DNA of 64,000 nucleotides from Dioscorea cayenensis subsp. rotundata (Eukaryota > Streptophyta > Magnoliopsida > Dioscoreales > Dioscoreaceae), in the NCBI RefSeq assembly GCF_009730915.1, contig NC_052473.1, positions 18,248,100-18,312,099 of the forward strand. The letters are read 5' to 3'. The notes beneath the pieces are model-generated. The model worked only from the letters and a program-made list of their open reading frames with translations, was not told the DNA's origin and ran no database searches. Below, one piece after another: positions 63,651-64,000 of the stretch. The first letter of the stretch is position 1; every line of letters begins with the position of its first letter. Both the position numbers and the translations under genes were made by a program.

Positions 63651-64000
63651 CTTATAATGGAGTATACCTGGTTGATGAAATTAACTCTAGTTCATTAATT
63701 TTCTTTGTGTGGCTCACTTGAAAACATTGACTCCTGCGAAAATGGAACTAACACAACTGCCATTTTATCGTTTTCTTATTTTTCTCTTTATTTTTTATAT
63801 TTTTCCTATTTTATTTGAGGATGGTTTCTTCTTCCCTGGCCTTGTTACTAGGGAAGAAGCACATCACTTGCTTACTTGATCAATCTCTTCTTTTCTTGTT
63901 TTGTCTTGGCAATGCTCAATTTTTAATATTTCCATGTAGATGCAGATGCTTGCATTTCATTCATGGTATCTTGTAACAAAATGATGTTTTTCTATTTCCT

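Noticed and set aside
1-64000. CRISPR arrays, bacterial operons, tRNA and rRNA genes
   Set aside because: None seen. The window is plant nuclear DNA, and no cloverleaf with A/B boxes or rRNA-like block was recognised by eye.

Overview
The window is nuclear DNA of a flowering plant. The genes are split by AT-rich GT-AG introns, intergenic DNA is full of (TA)n and poly-A/T runs, and there are plant MULE, hAT-like, Stowaway-like and copia-like elements. Several proteins belong to plant-type families: a CPYC glutaredoxin with an N-terminal extension, a Rubisco-activase homologue, a plant calmodulin-binding-domain protein, a plant B3 protein, an ADA1-like SAGA subunit and a glucose-6-phosphate 1-epimerase. 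I cannot name the species. The error pattern in the left third suggests an imperfectly polished long-read assembly.

Left third (1-24,300). A large Mutator-like element (MULE) fills 1-8,713; its left end lies just outside the window. It is followed by an AT-rich spacer, exons of a coiled-coil gene on the + strand, and the 3' exons of a glutaredoxin gene on the - strand. The sequence then stops at a run of exactly 1,000 N (12,118-13,117). After the N run the same block begins again, from the position equivalent to 2,546, and runs to 22,853, where it continues into the missing 5' exons of the glutaredoxin gene. The simplest reading is that two overlapping contig ends were joined with a placeholder gap instead of being merged, so the duplicated block is probably one locus.

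Middle (24,300-40,700). This part holds a decayed copy of the ADA1-like gene (25.3-26.5 kb), a 250-bp tandem repeat, a small two-exon gene for a 71-residue protein of unknown role (28.4-29.0 kb), MITE-, hAT- and copia-derived fragments, an intronless B3-domain gene with a polyglutamine run (36.0-36.8 kb), a two-exon calmodulin-binding-domain gene (37.9-39.1 kb) and a Stowaway-like MITE.

Right part (40,700-64,000). This part holds a 12-exon Rubisco-activase-like AAA+ gene including a 10-nt microexon, the better-preserved ADA1-like gene with one probable homopolymer frameshift, an 8-exon glucose-6-phosphate 1-epimerase gene with a small tandem duplication at an intron acceptor, a MITE-like hairpin element between (TA)n runs, and the first eight exons of a gene resembling the kinetochore protein CENP-O. 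That gene runs off the right edge and has a hAT-type element with matching 8-bp flanks in an intron.

No shared pathway links the genes. They are an ordinary eukaryotic gene series in repeat-rich DNA. The points most worth checking are the false duplication, the MULE with an opposite-strand second gene and TTTAAAC-rich spacers, and the unannotated small gene.
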